From: Massilia sp.
Lineage (GTDB): Bacteria; Pseudomonadota; Gammaproteobacteria; Burkholderiales; Burkholderiaceae_D
Assembly (NCBI GenBank): GCA_025359245.1
Contig: JANYGW010000060.1
Span: forward strand, 1-34,347
Length of the DNA stretch: 34,347 nucleotides
Reading direction: 5' to 3'
Shown piece after piece: positions 18,984 through 26,278 of this stretch (its first letter is position 1; every line of letters starts with the position of its first letter). A model generated the notes under the pieces. The model was not told the DNA's origin, did not search any database, and saw only the letters and a list, made by a program, of their open reading frames with translations. The translations under genes were made by a program, and so were the position numbers.

Positions 18984-20106
18984 ATCTTAACGCGGCGATT
19001 TCGCGTGCCAGGTTATCGCGCGCCGACGCGCCGTACAGGTCGCGGAAGTAGCTGTCGGCGTACAGGGCGCCAGTGTTGGCCAGGCCGAGGAAATGCGCCA
19101 GCACGGTGCGCCTCCCGGACCGGTAAGCGGCTTCGCCGACGTGACTGTATTCGATGCGCACCGAGCGCGCATAGGTGTCGTAGACGTCGTCGTCCTGGCC
19201 CAGGATCGCCAGGTCGGCGCCCAGCATCACGTCGCGCAGGCGCTGCGCGTGCGCGCCGGGATGGGCGTGTTCGGTGGCCCGGATCAGCGCAGCGGGTTCC
19301 TGCGCGGCCGTGTCGCCGTCCAGCCCGGACGCCAGCCACAGGCGCGCGCTTTGCTCTTCGTTGGACAGGCCGCCCAAGGTCCCGCCGTACACGGCATCAT
19401 GAAACCAGAACGCCTTCTTGAGGACGGCGATATCGTCCGCACTGGCGCCGGTATTGGCAGCCCACACCGCGATTTCGGTCAGGCCGTGCACCAGGTGGTC
19501 GAGATTGTGATACGCGCGGACCGGCGCGCCGTACGCCGTCTCGCCGGTCAGCCGTTCGAACCATGCATCGGCAGCGGCGTGACCGTCCGGCCACAGGCTG
19601 TCCCAGTCCTTGCGCAGCCAGTCGAGTATCCACGCCGCGTAGGCCGGGGCTGGCATGAACTGGCGCGTGCTCCAGTGCCAGCCGACCGGTCCCTGCAAGC
19701 CGCGCACGAAGCTCGAGCTGACCGAGCCGAGGTCGCGCGGCGGCATCACGAACAGCGTCTTGGCGCCGTGCAGGACGTCGACATTGGCTTGCTGGATCAG
19801 GTTCTCGTAGTCGAAGTCGGACGTGTTGCGGATGCCGCGGATCAGGAAATCGATGCCCTGGCGCTTGGCCGCGCGGGCCGTATAGTCGCCGCGCACCAGC
19901 ACCACGCTGACGTTGCTCCAGCCTTTCGCGGCGACGCTGCGTTCGACGATCTGCTTGCGCCGCGCGGCGGAAAATTGCGGCTTCTTGAACGGATTTTCCG
20001 ACAGCAGCACCACCACCTCATCGGCCAGTTCGCGCGCCTCCTGGATGACCCACATGTGGCCGTTGGTGATCGGGTCCAGGGTTCCCGAGAAGGCGATTTT
20101 TTTCAT
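18982..20106 (-). CDS. Phosphopantetheine adenylyltransferase (CoaD-like) fused to an HD-type hydrolase domain
   Basis: A 374-residue two-domain protein. Residues 1-160 are a CoaD-type nucleotidyltransferase, joining 4'-phosphopantetheine and ATP to dephospho-CoA. It keeps GTLDPITNGH (T9-H17), the KKP segment (41-43), LIRGIR (88-93) and SVSSSFVRG (128-136). Residues about 165-374 match the COG4339 family of predicted metal-dependent HD phosphohydrolases: AYHNLDH (H200, H204), FWFHDAVYG (H236-D237), NEEQSA (E250), TEHAHPG (H280) and LGADLAILG (D298). Bacterial CoaD is normally about 160 residues and stands alone. The start overlaps the coaE stop (ATGA), so this and coaE, the next enzyme in CoA synthesis, are translationally coupled. 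It may be the only CoaD or a second copy; the HD substrate is unknown. Confidence 0.88.
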   Translation of the reverse strand: MKKIAFSGTLDPITNGHMWVIQEARELADEVVVLLSENPFKKPQFSAARRKQIVERSVAAKGWSNVSVVLVRGDYTARAAKRQGIDFLIRGIRNTSDFDYENLIQQANVDVLHGAKTLFVMPPRDLGSVSSSFVRGLQGPVGWHWSTRQFMPAPAYAAWILDWLRKDWDSLWPDGHAAADAWFERLTGETAYGAPVRAYHNLDHLVHGLTEIAVWAANTGASADDIAVLKKAFWFHDAVYGGTLGGLSNEEQSARLWLASGLDGDTAAQEPAALIRATEHAHPGAHAQRLRDVMLGADLAILGQDDDVYDTYARSVRIEYSHVGEAAYRSGRRTVLAHFLGLANTGALYADSYFRDLYGASARDNLAREIAALR

Positions 20107-20720
20107 GTGCTGCTCCAGCGTGCCAGGTAAGCGGCGTGCAGTTGCGCGGCGAGCGCAGGGACTTCTGTTGCGGGGCCGTGGTTGACGATGACGTCGTCGG
20201 CCAGCGCCAGATAGGCGGCGCGCGGCGGCTGCATCGCCATGATGCTGGCCGCCTGTTCGCGCGACCAGTCCGGATTGCGCAAGGCGATGCGCGCCAGACG
20301 CACGTCATTGGCGGCGTCGATCACCAGCACGCGCGCGGCGGGAATCTGCTGGTCGGCTGTCAGCGCCGATTCCCAGATCACGTAGACCGCCTTCTGCGCC
20401 TGCGTCCAGCGCTGCGCCTCGGCCAGCACCCACGGGCGCAGGATGGACTTGAGTTCTTCATTGACCCCGGCGTCGAGCGCGAACAGCGTGCGCAAGCTGC
20501 CGCGCGCCAGGCGGCCATCGGGTGTCATCGCCTGCGGGAAGGCCAGCGCAATGGCGTGCGTGGCCGGATGCGCAGGATCCTGGTGGATCGTGCGCGCGAG
20601 CGCATCGGCGTCGATGCAGGGCACGCCCAGCTGCGCGAAAGCGCGCGCGAAGGTCGATTTGCCGCTGCCGATGCCGCCGGTGAGGGCCAGCACCCTGGGT
20701 TTGTCTTGAGGAAGAGTCAT
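20103..20720 (-). CDS. coaE: Dephospho-CoA kinase
   Basis: A 205-residue P-loop kinase catalysing the last step of CoA synthesis, phosphorylation of the ribose 3'-hydroxyl. Walker A is GGIGSGKST (15-23), followed by CIDADALAR in the substrate region and RIALRNPDWSREQA near the lid. The start MTLPQDKPRVLALTGG is chosen from the family N-terminus; a longer frame runs upstream through the operators and into the TetR gene and is rejected. There is no obvious Shine-Dalgarno. In many proteobacteria coaE lies next to pilD or yacG; here it forms a two-gene CoA operon with the CoaD-HD gene, controlled from a region shared with tetR. Confidence 0.93.
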   Translation of the reverse strand: MTLPQDKPRVLALTGGIGSGKSTFARAFAQLGVPCIDADALARTIHQDPAHPATHAIALAFPQAMTPDGRLARGSLRTLFALDAGVNEELKSILRPWVLAEAQRWTQAQKAVYVIWESALTADQQIPAARVLVIDAANDVRLARIALRNPDWSREQAASIMAMQPPRAAYLALADDVIVNHGPATEVPALAAQLHAAYLARWSST

Positions 20721-20727
20721 ATTTATT

Positions 20728-20743
20728 TGGTTGATTGACCAAT
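20728..20743. promoter_or_regulatory. Operator-like dyad 1, in front of coaE
   Basis: TTGGTT-GATT-GACCAA, arms of 6 bp with one mismatch and a 4-bp spacer. It lies about 8 bp upstream of the coaE start codon, where bound protein would block transcription or initiation. Nearly identical to the dyad at 20786-20801. Confidence 0.7.
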
Positions 20744-20779
20744 AAATGAAGCTTAGCCAAAACCCCAAGGGAAAACAAG

Positions 20780-20801
20780 TATAATTTGGTCGGTTGACCA
20801 A
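20780..20801 (+). promoter_or_regulatory. tetR -10 box joined to operator-like dyad 2
   Basis: TATAAT at 20780-20785 abuts the perfect dyad TTGGTC-GGTT-GACCAA at 20786-20801, 13 bp before the tetR start. A repressor bound here would cover the transcription start, as expected for TetR autoregulation. With dyad 1 the consensus is TTGGTY-GRTT-GACCAA, the copies 58 bp apart. Confidence 0.72.
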
Positions 20802-20814
20802 CTTAGGGGACGGC

Positions 20815-21432
20815 ATGGCCAGGAAGACCAATTCAGAGCAGCGGCGGGCGGAAATCGTGATGGCGCTGCTGGCCACCATGGCCGGGCACGGCTACGAAAA
20901 GGCGACCATCCAGCTGATTGCCAGGGAAGCGGGCCTGGCGCCCGGGCTGCTGCACTACCATTTCAAGACCAAGGCCGAGATATTGCTGGCGCTGGTCAAG
21001 ACGCTGGCGGCCATGTCGCGCCAGCGCTATCTGGCGCTGGCCGACAACGCCGAGGGCGCCACGCAAAAACTGGCCGCGTATATCCATGCGCGGCTCGGCC
21101 TGGGCGAGGGCGCCGACTTGAAGGCGGTCGCCGCGTGGGTCGTGATCGGCGCGGAAGCGGTGCGCCAGCCGGAGGTGCGGGCGGTCTACCAGGATGCGGT
21201 GCGCGAGGAGATGGCGCTGCTGCACGAGCTGTTGTCGGCCTGTCTTGCGGAGCAGCGCAAAAGCACGGCTGCCGTGCCGGCGTTGGCCGCCGCCGTGCTG
21301 GCCATGATGGAAGGCGCATTTCAGCTTGCCAGCGCCGCGCCCGGGGTCCTGCCGCAGGGCTATGCCGCGCAGACGGCGCTGGCGCTGGTCGAACGTTTCA
21401 TCGCCGCCGAAGCTACTTCAGGTCTTCGGTAG
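20815..21432 (+). CDS. TetR/AcrR family transcriptional regulator
   Basis: A 205-residue repressor-type protein. The N-terminal HTH (about 8-55) reads EIVMALLATMAGHGYEKATI...REAGLAPGLLHYHFKTKAEIL, typical of TetR; the rest is the helical ligand-binding and dimer domain, closest in feel to BetI-type C-termini. Start ATG 20815 has AGGGGA 5 nt upstream. It is divergent from coaE, and two 16-bp dyads lie between them, so it probably controls both itself and the coaE-CoaD-HD operon. The ligand is unknown; a CoA thioester or CoA precursor would fit the context but is only a hypothesis. Its 3' end overlaps the convergent neighbour by 20 bp. Confidence 0.9.
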   Translation: MARKTNSEQRRAEIVMALLATMAGHGYEKATIQLIAREAGLAPGLLHYHFKTKAEILLALVKTLAAMSRQRYLALADNAEGATQKLAAYIHARLGLGEGADLKAVAAWVVIGAEAVRQPEVRAVYQDAVREEMALLHELLSACLAEQRKSTAAVPALAAAVLAMMEGAFQLASAAPGVLPQGYAAQTALALVERFIAAEATSGLR

Positions 21433-22081
21433 AAAAGTACACGGTGCCGATCACCCGGGATCCCGGCACGGCGCGCTGCAGCGCGGCGGCGGCCGGCTCG
21501 TCAAGCGCGTGTTTGTTCACGTTGAACGACTGGTGCGGCGCCGTGCGCGGCGTGGCGATGGCGACGATATGGTCGAAGTCGGGGCGGCTGTCGATCTGCT
21601 TGACCAGGTAGCGTTGGGCGCCGCCGCCAAGCTGGATGTAGCGCGCCGTTGATGTCTGCGCGGGCTGCGCCGCCAGCTGGCGGAACAGCAGCACCTGTTC
21701 GACGATGACGCCGGCCCCCGCGTACTGCGTCTTGCCGCCCTGTTCGAAATGCCCCTGCACCAGGTCGGCCTTGAAGCGGCGCAGTGGATGGGCGGCGCCG
21801 GGCGCCAGGCGGTCGAGTTCGAATTTTTCGGGCGCCAGCGTCCACAACGCCGCCTTGCCGTCGAGGCGCGCACGCAGCGCCCGGTCCTGCGCCTGGTCGG
21901 CCAGGCGCAGCTTCAGGAGCACCTGGTAATCGTGCGGCGCATGGAACATCGGCAGGTGCGACGCGTACAGGCCGTCCTTGCCGCCGAACAGGGCCATGCC
22001 ATGCTCGCCATAGGTGGGGTTGGCGGCAGCGGCCAGGCCGGCCGCGCACAGCAGGACCAGCAAGGCGATCAGCTGCTTCAT
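21413..22081 (-). CDS. Exported protein of unknown function
   Basis: A 222-residue protein with a clear signal peptide (MKQLIALLVLLCAAGLAAA, cleavage near AAA-NPTYG). The mature part begins with YGEHGMALFGGKDGLYASHL and continues PMFHAPHDYQVLLKL, a motif-like stretch with several His residues; no enzyme motif I can name follows. It is probably periplasmic. The start codon lies 1 nt after the stop of the oxidoreductase gene, so the two are translationally coupled. Its stop overlaps the end of convergent tetR by 20 bp, with no room for a separate terminator. Confidence 0.8.
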   Translation of the reverse strand: MKQLIALLVLLCAAGLAAAANPTYGEHGMALFGGKDGLYASHLPMFHAPHDYQVLLKLRLADQAQDRALRARLDGKAALWTLAPEKFELDRLAPGAAHPLRRFKADLVQGHFEQGGKTQYAGAGVIVEQVLLFRQLAAQPAQTSTARYIQLGGGAQRYLVKQIDSRPDFDHIVAIATPRTAPHQSFNVNKHALDEPAAAALQRAVPGSRVIGTVYFSTEDLK

Positions 22082-22082
22082 G

Positions 22083-23105
22083 TCAGGCCCGTACCAGCAG
22101 CTTGCCGCGATGCTCGCCCGTGAACAACGAGTTGAGGGCGGCGGGCAACTGGTCGAAGCCGTCGATCACGGTTTCCTCGAACACGATCTCGCCGGCCTTC
22201 ACCCAGGGCGCGACGATGCGCGTCATTTCATCCATGCGGTGCACATAGTCGCGCGCCAGGATGCCCTGCATGGTGGCGCGCTGGTACAGCATGTGGTGCA
22301 GCAGGCGCGGGCCGAGATCGGGCGCATCGAGGCCGCCGCTGTACTGGCTGATCTGGCCGCAGATGACGATGCGCGCGCGCCGGTTGATCAGCGGGATCAC
22401 GGCATCGGTGACCATGCCGCCCACGTTGTCGAAGTAGACGTCGACGCCGCCCGTCATGGCCTTCATCGCCGCGCCCAGCGCATCGGCGTCGCTGAAGGCC
22501 TTGTAGTCGAGCGTCCAGTCGGCGTGCAGCACGTCGCGCAGCCACGCGCATTTGTCCGGGCCGCCGGCGATCGCCAGCACGCGCGCGCCGTGGCGCTTGG
22601 CGAACTGCACCACCAGCGAGCCGACCGCGCCGGCAGCGCCGGATACCACCACCACTTCGCCCGCGTGCGGCCGGCCGGCTTCGGTCAGGCCGAACCAGGC
22701 GGTGCGGCCGGGCATGCCCAGCACGCCCAGCGCGGTGGTCACCGGCGCGATACCCGGGTCGATCGGCGTGAGGTCGGAAGCGGCAACGCGGGCGTGGGTT
22801 TGCCAGCCGCTGTAGCTGCGCACCCAGTCGCCCGGCGCGAAGGCGGTGTCGAGCGAAGCGATCACCTGCGCGACCACGCCGCCTTGCTGCACCACGCCCA
22901 GCGGGTGCGGTTCGGCGTCATAGGTCGGCTTGCCGGACTGGCCGATCCGCATGTAGGGATCGACGCTGAAGTAGCGCGCCTCGATCAGCACCTCGCCGGC
23001 GCCGAGCGCCATCTCGAGCGGCTGCTCGCGCAGCGCATAGTGTTCGCTGCCGACGGTCGCTGCGGGGCGCTGGCGGTAGATCCATTGACGATGGGTGGTT
23101 TGCAT
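22083..23105 (-). CDS. NADP-dependent zinc-independent MDR oxidoreductase
   Basis: A 340-residue member of the medium-chain reductase superfamily, of the PTGR/CurA/leukotriene-B4-dehydrogenase-like group. Marks are FSVDPYMRIGQSGKPTY near the N-terminus, GMPGRTAWFGL, the Rossmann loop VSGAAGAVGSLVVQFAK and VYFDNVGG. No structural or catalytic zinc cysteines are present. Such enzymes reduce the carbon-carbon double bond of alpha,beta-unsaturated ketones or aldehydes with NADPH; the substrate here is unknown. AAAAGGA precedes the ATG. Divergent from a LysR regulator 92 bp away, which may control it. Confidence 0.93.
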   Translation of the reverse strand: MQTTHRQWIYRQRPAATVGSEHYALREQPLEMALGAGEVLIEARYFSVDPYMRIGQSGKPTYDAEPHPLGVVQQGGVVAQVIASLDTAFAPGDWVRSYSGWQTHARVAASDLTPIDPGIAPVTTALGVLGMPGRTAWFGLTEAGRPHAGEVVVVSGAAGAVGSLVVQFAKRHGARVLAIAGGPDKCAWLRDVLHADWTLDYKAFSDADALGAAMKAMTGGVDVYFDNVGGMVTDAVIPLINRRARIVICGQISQYSGGLDAPDLGPRLLHHMLYQRATMQGILARDYVHRMDEMTRIVAPWVKAGEIVFEETVIDGFDQLPAALNSLFTGEHRGKLLVRA

Positions 23106-23197
23106 GGGATTCCTTTTCAGAGTGCACCATGCTACTTCGCGCGATCGGTCTGGTAAAGCAACTTATAATCACGTTTTGTGTCCAATCTGGAAACCAA

Positions 23198-24100
23198 ATG
23201 AACCTGACCGACTTGCGTATTTTCGTCAGCGCTGCGCTGCGGCCATCGCTGGGCGCGGCCGCCATCGAGATGCACCTGACGCCGTCGGCCGTGTCGAAAG
23301 CGCTGCGCCGGCTTGAAGAGAACCTCGCGACGCCGCTGTTCGACCGCTCGGCCAAGCAGTTGGTGTTGAACGACAGCGGGCAGCGCCTGCTGGGACGCGC
23401 GCGCCATTTGCTGGCGCTGGCGGACCAGGCGCGCGCCGACGTGATGGGCGAGCGCGCCGCCGTCGATTGCCGGCTGGGCGGGCCGGCGCTGCTGCTGTGG
23501 CGCCACGGCCAGGCGGCCAGCGCGGCGCTGCGCGACTGGCCCGATGCGACGCTGCGCATGCAGGCCATGTTCGAAGACGAGGCGCTGGCGGCGCTGGCGC
23601 GCGGCGACATCAACGGCGCGATCGTCACCGGCGAAGCGATCGCCGGACGCAGCGAGCACTGGTCCGAGACGTGGGCGGCGACCTCACTGGGCGAATTGAA
23701 CCTGCAGCTGGTGGCCAGCCGCCGCCATCCGCTGGCGCGCCGCAGCAAGGCAACGGTCATCAAGGCAAGCAGCGCGCAAGTGCTCGAGCACGACTTCGCC
23801 TGTCCGCCGCGCTCGCTGTTTTGCGGCGTGCAGCGCGGCGGGCGCTCGGACGGCTGGCGCGACGACCAGCTGCCGCGCAAGATCCGCTACTGGACCGACG
23901 ACCTGCAGCTGCTGCTCGGTTTCGTCAGGTCGGGCACGGCGCTGGCCTACCTGCCGGATTTCGCGCTGGCCGAAGCCGACCTGGTGCGCATCCACGTCAC
24001 CGACTGCGCTTTCATCTGCACCGAACAGGCATGGCTGGTGTGGGACCGCGGCAGCGCGGCGCAGTGGCAGCAGCAGCTGGCACTGGCGCTGGCCGGGTAA
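23198..24100 (+). CDS. LysR family transcriptional regulator
   Basis: A 300-residue protein with an N-terminal winged HTH (about 1-60: MNLTDLRIFVSAALRPSLG, HLTPSAVSKALRRLEE, TPLFDRS) and a C-terminal effector domain of the LysR type. A start at 23129 is possible but gives 23 unconserved residues; 23198 is chosen from the family N-terminus. TATAAT at 23164-23169 is a candidate -10. It is divergent from the MDR reductase gene, the standard layout for a LysR and its target. Confidence 0.9.
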   Translation: MNLTDLRIFVSAALRPSLGAAAIEMHLTPSAVSKALRRLEENLATPLFDRSAKQLVLNDSGQRLLGRARHLLALADQARADVMGERAAVDCRLGGPALLLWRHGQAASAALRDWPDATLRMQAMFEDEALAALARGDINGAIVTGEAIAGRSEHWSETWAATSLGELNLQLVASRRHPLARRSKATVIKASSAQVLEHDFACPPRSLFCGVQRGGRSDGWRDDQLPRKIRYWTDDLQLLLGFVRSGTALAYLPDFALAEADLVRIHVTDCAFICTEQAWLVWDRGSAAQWQQQLALALAG

Positions 24101-24160
24101 GCTTCCCCAAAAGAATCATTGCCGGTTATTATAGATAAATGTTTAACTTTAGGATCCGCC

Positions 24161-26206
24161 ATGCGCCATTCGCCGTCCCTGCTTGCCGCCCTGTGTTTTT
24201 CGCTGGCCTTGCCTGCCGCCGTGGCGAGCGCGGCGACGCCGTCCAGGCAGCAGGTCGATGCCCTGTTCGCGGACTGGAACAAGCCTGATACGCCGGGCGC
24301 CGTGGTGGCGGTGCTCAAGGATGGCAAGACGGTTTTCCAGGGCGCGTACGGCATGGCGGACATCGAGCGCGAGGCCGCCAACAAGGCCGCGACCAGCTTC
24401 CACATCGCCTCGGTATCGAAGCAGTTCACCGCATTTGCGATCCACCTGCTGGCGCAGGACGGCAAACTGGGGCTCGACGACGACGTGCGCAAGTACCTGC
24501 CCGAGATGCCCGACTACGGTGCCCCGATCACCATCAACCAGCTGCTGCACCATACCAGCGGCCTGCGCGACCAGTGGAACCTGCTGGCGCTGGCCGGCTG
24601 GCGCCTGGACGACGTGATCACCGAAGGCGACGTGTTCGATATCGTGCGGCGCCAGAAGCGGCTCAATTTCGCGCCCGGCAAGGAGCACCTGTACTGCAAT
24701 ACCGGCTACACGCTGCTCGGAATGATCGTCAAACGCGTCTCCGGCCAGTCGCTGCCGGCGTTCACCCAGGCGCGCATGTTCGGCCCGCTCGGCATGGTGC
24801 ACACGCAGTTCCATGACGACTACCGCAGCCTGGTGAAGGGACGCGCGTCGTCGTACGTGCGCGGGCCCGACGGCGCCTATCAATATCTCGCGCTGTCGTA
24901 TTCGAACGTCGGCGCGACCAGCCTGTTTACCACGATCGAGGACCTGGCGCGCTGGGACCAGAATTTTTACGATGGCCGGGTCGGCGGCATGGCCATGCTG
25001 GCCCAGATGCAGGCCAAGGGCAAGCTGGGCAACGGGCGCGAGATCGGCTATGGTTCGGGGCTGGGGCTGGGCGATTACCGCGGCCTAGACGTGGTCGAGC
25101 ACGGCGGCGCCGATGCCGGCTTTCGCGCCAACCTGATGCGCTTTCCGAAGCAGCATTTTTCGGTGCTGATCTTGTCGAATGCGGGCGACCTCGATAGCGG
25201 CAAGCTGGCGCGCGACGTGGCCGAGCTGTACCTGGGCGACGTGATGAGCGCCGCGCCGCCGGCGGCCAAGAGCGCAGCGCCGGTGGAAGTGAAGATCGCG
25301 CCGGCCAAGCTGGACGCCTTTGTCGGGCAGTTCGCCTTGACGCCCAACTTCCTGCTGCAGTTTACGCGCGACGGCGACCGCCTGATGGTCGAGGCGACCG
25401 GGCAAGATCAGCTGCCGGTATTCGCTTCAGGCGAGCGCAGTTTTTTCATCAAGGCGGCCGACGCCGAATTCATCTTCGACGCGCCAGGCCAGGACGGCGT
25501 GGTGGGCGGCGGCATCCTGCGCCAGCATGGACACGACCAGCCGGCCAAACGGGTGCAGCCTGCGGCGGCGGATGCATCGCAGCTGGCTGCGCGCAGCGGC
25601 GAATTCTACAGCGAGGAATTGCATGTGCTGTACACGCTGGCGACCAGGAACGGCAAGCTGATGCTGCGCCATCCGCGCGGCGAAATGGCGCTGCAGCAGG
25701 AATCCGACAACGTCTTCAATGGCGGCTTTCCGATCGGGCGCCTGGAGTTCCGCTGCCTGGCCGGGCAGGGCTGCAACAGCTTCGCGATTAATAATGGCAG
25801 GGTGCGCAAGCTGGTGTTTTCCAAGGTCAGCATCAAGCCGGTCGGACCCGATGCGATCGGCGCCGAATTCGACGCGCCGCCGGTATTTGCCGATACCCCG
25901 TTGTTCCTGCGCGGCAGCATGAATCAATGGTCGGCCAGGGACCGGATGCTGCCTGCGGGGCCGGCTTCGTACGCGGTCAAGCTGATGCTCGAAGTGGGCG
26001 TGCATGAGTTCAAAATCGGATCGGAAGACTTTACGGCAGTCGACCTCGGGGCCTTTGCCGGCGACGATGCGGCGGCGCCGAACAAGCCGAAACAACTCGA
26101 CGCGGTCGGCGCCAACCTGAAGCTGACCGTGCCCGTCCGCGGCAGCTACGTGTTCACGCTTGACACCAGCGACGCGCGGGCGCCCCGGCTAACGATCAGG
26201 AACTGA
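24161..26206 (+). CDS. Exported serine beta-lactamase-like hydrolase with C-terminal beta-sandwich-like module
   Basis: A 681-residue protein with signal peptide 1-24 (cleaved after AVASA). Residues about 27-370 are a class C beta-lactamase/esterase (DD-peptidase-like) domain: SxxK with Ser84-Lys87 (SVSK), YxN with Tyr178-Asn180 (YCN), and HGG at 314-316 (VEHGGADAGF) in place of KTG, usual in esterase-type members. Residues about 390-570 resemble the beta-barrel region often found after this domain. The last 100 or so residues (ADTPLFLRGSMNQWSA ... SYVFTLDTSDARAPRLTIRN) look like the X25/E-set module of pullulanases, an unusual pairing that may bind carbohydrate. Antibiotic hydrolysis should not be assumed. 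AGGATC precedes the ATG. Confidence 0.88.
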   Translation: MRHSPSLLAALCFSLALPAAVASAATPSRQQVDALFADWNKPDTPGAVVAVLKDGKTVFQGAYGMADIEREAANKAATSFHIASVSKQFTAFAIHLLAQDGKLGLDDDVRKYLPEMPDYGAPITINQLLHHTSGLRDQWNLLALAGWRLDDVITEGDVFDIVRRQKRLNFAPGKEHLYCNTGYTLLGMIVKRVSGQSLPAFTQARMFGPLGMVHTQFHDDYRSLVKGRASSYVRGPDGAYQYLALSYSNVGATSLFTTIEDLARWDQNFYDGRVGGMAMLAQMQAKGKLGNGREIGYGSGLGLGDYRGLDVVEHGGADAGFRANLMRFPKQHFSVLILSNAGDLDSGKLARDVAELYLGDVMSAAPPAAKSAAPVEVKIAPAKLDAFVGQFALTPNFLLQFTRDGDRLMVEATGQDQLPVFASGERSFFIKAADAEFIFDAPGQDGVVGGGILRQHGHDQPAKRVQPAAADASQLAARSGEFYSEELHVLYTLATRNGKLMLRHPRGEMALQQESDNVFNGGFPIGRLEFRCLAGQGCNSFAINNGRVRKLVFSKVSIKPVGPDAIGAEFDAPPVFADTPLFLRGSMNQWSARDRMLPAGPASYAVKLMLEVGVHEFKIGSEDFTAVDLGAFAGDDAAAPNKPKQLDAVGANLKLTVPVRGSYVFTLDTSDARAPRLTIRN

Positions 26207-26217
26207 GATCAATGGCA

Positions 26218-26230
26218 CCCCCCGGGGGGG
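26218..26230. repeat. C6-G7 palindromic tract between convergent genes
   Basis: Six C followed by seven G, within GGCA...GGGCAGGTCTGAC. It lies in the 72-bp gap between the hydrolase (plus) and the permease-peptidase (minus). It resembles the core of the small GC-rich intergenic palindromes (REP-like, often with a GGTCTGAC or GTCAGACC word) dispersed in related genomes. It may act as a terminator on either strand. Confidence 0.4.
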
Positions 26231-26278
26231 CAGGTCTGACATTCGAGCACCCCGACGGAATCTGGCATCGCTGTTGCT

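Noticed and set aside
20721-20879. N-terminal extension of coaE by 53 residues
   Set aside because: The extra residues overlap the tetR start and both operator dyads; the P-loop sits at the usual distance from the 20720 start.
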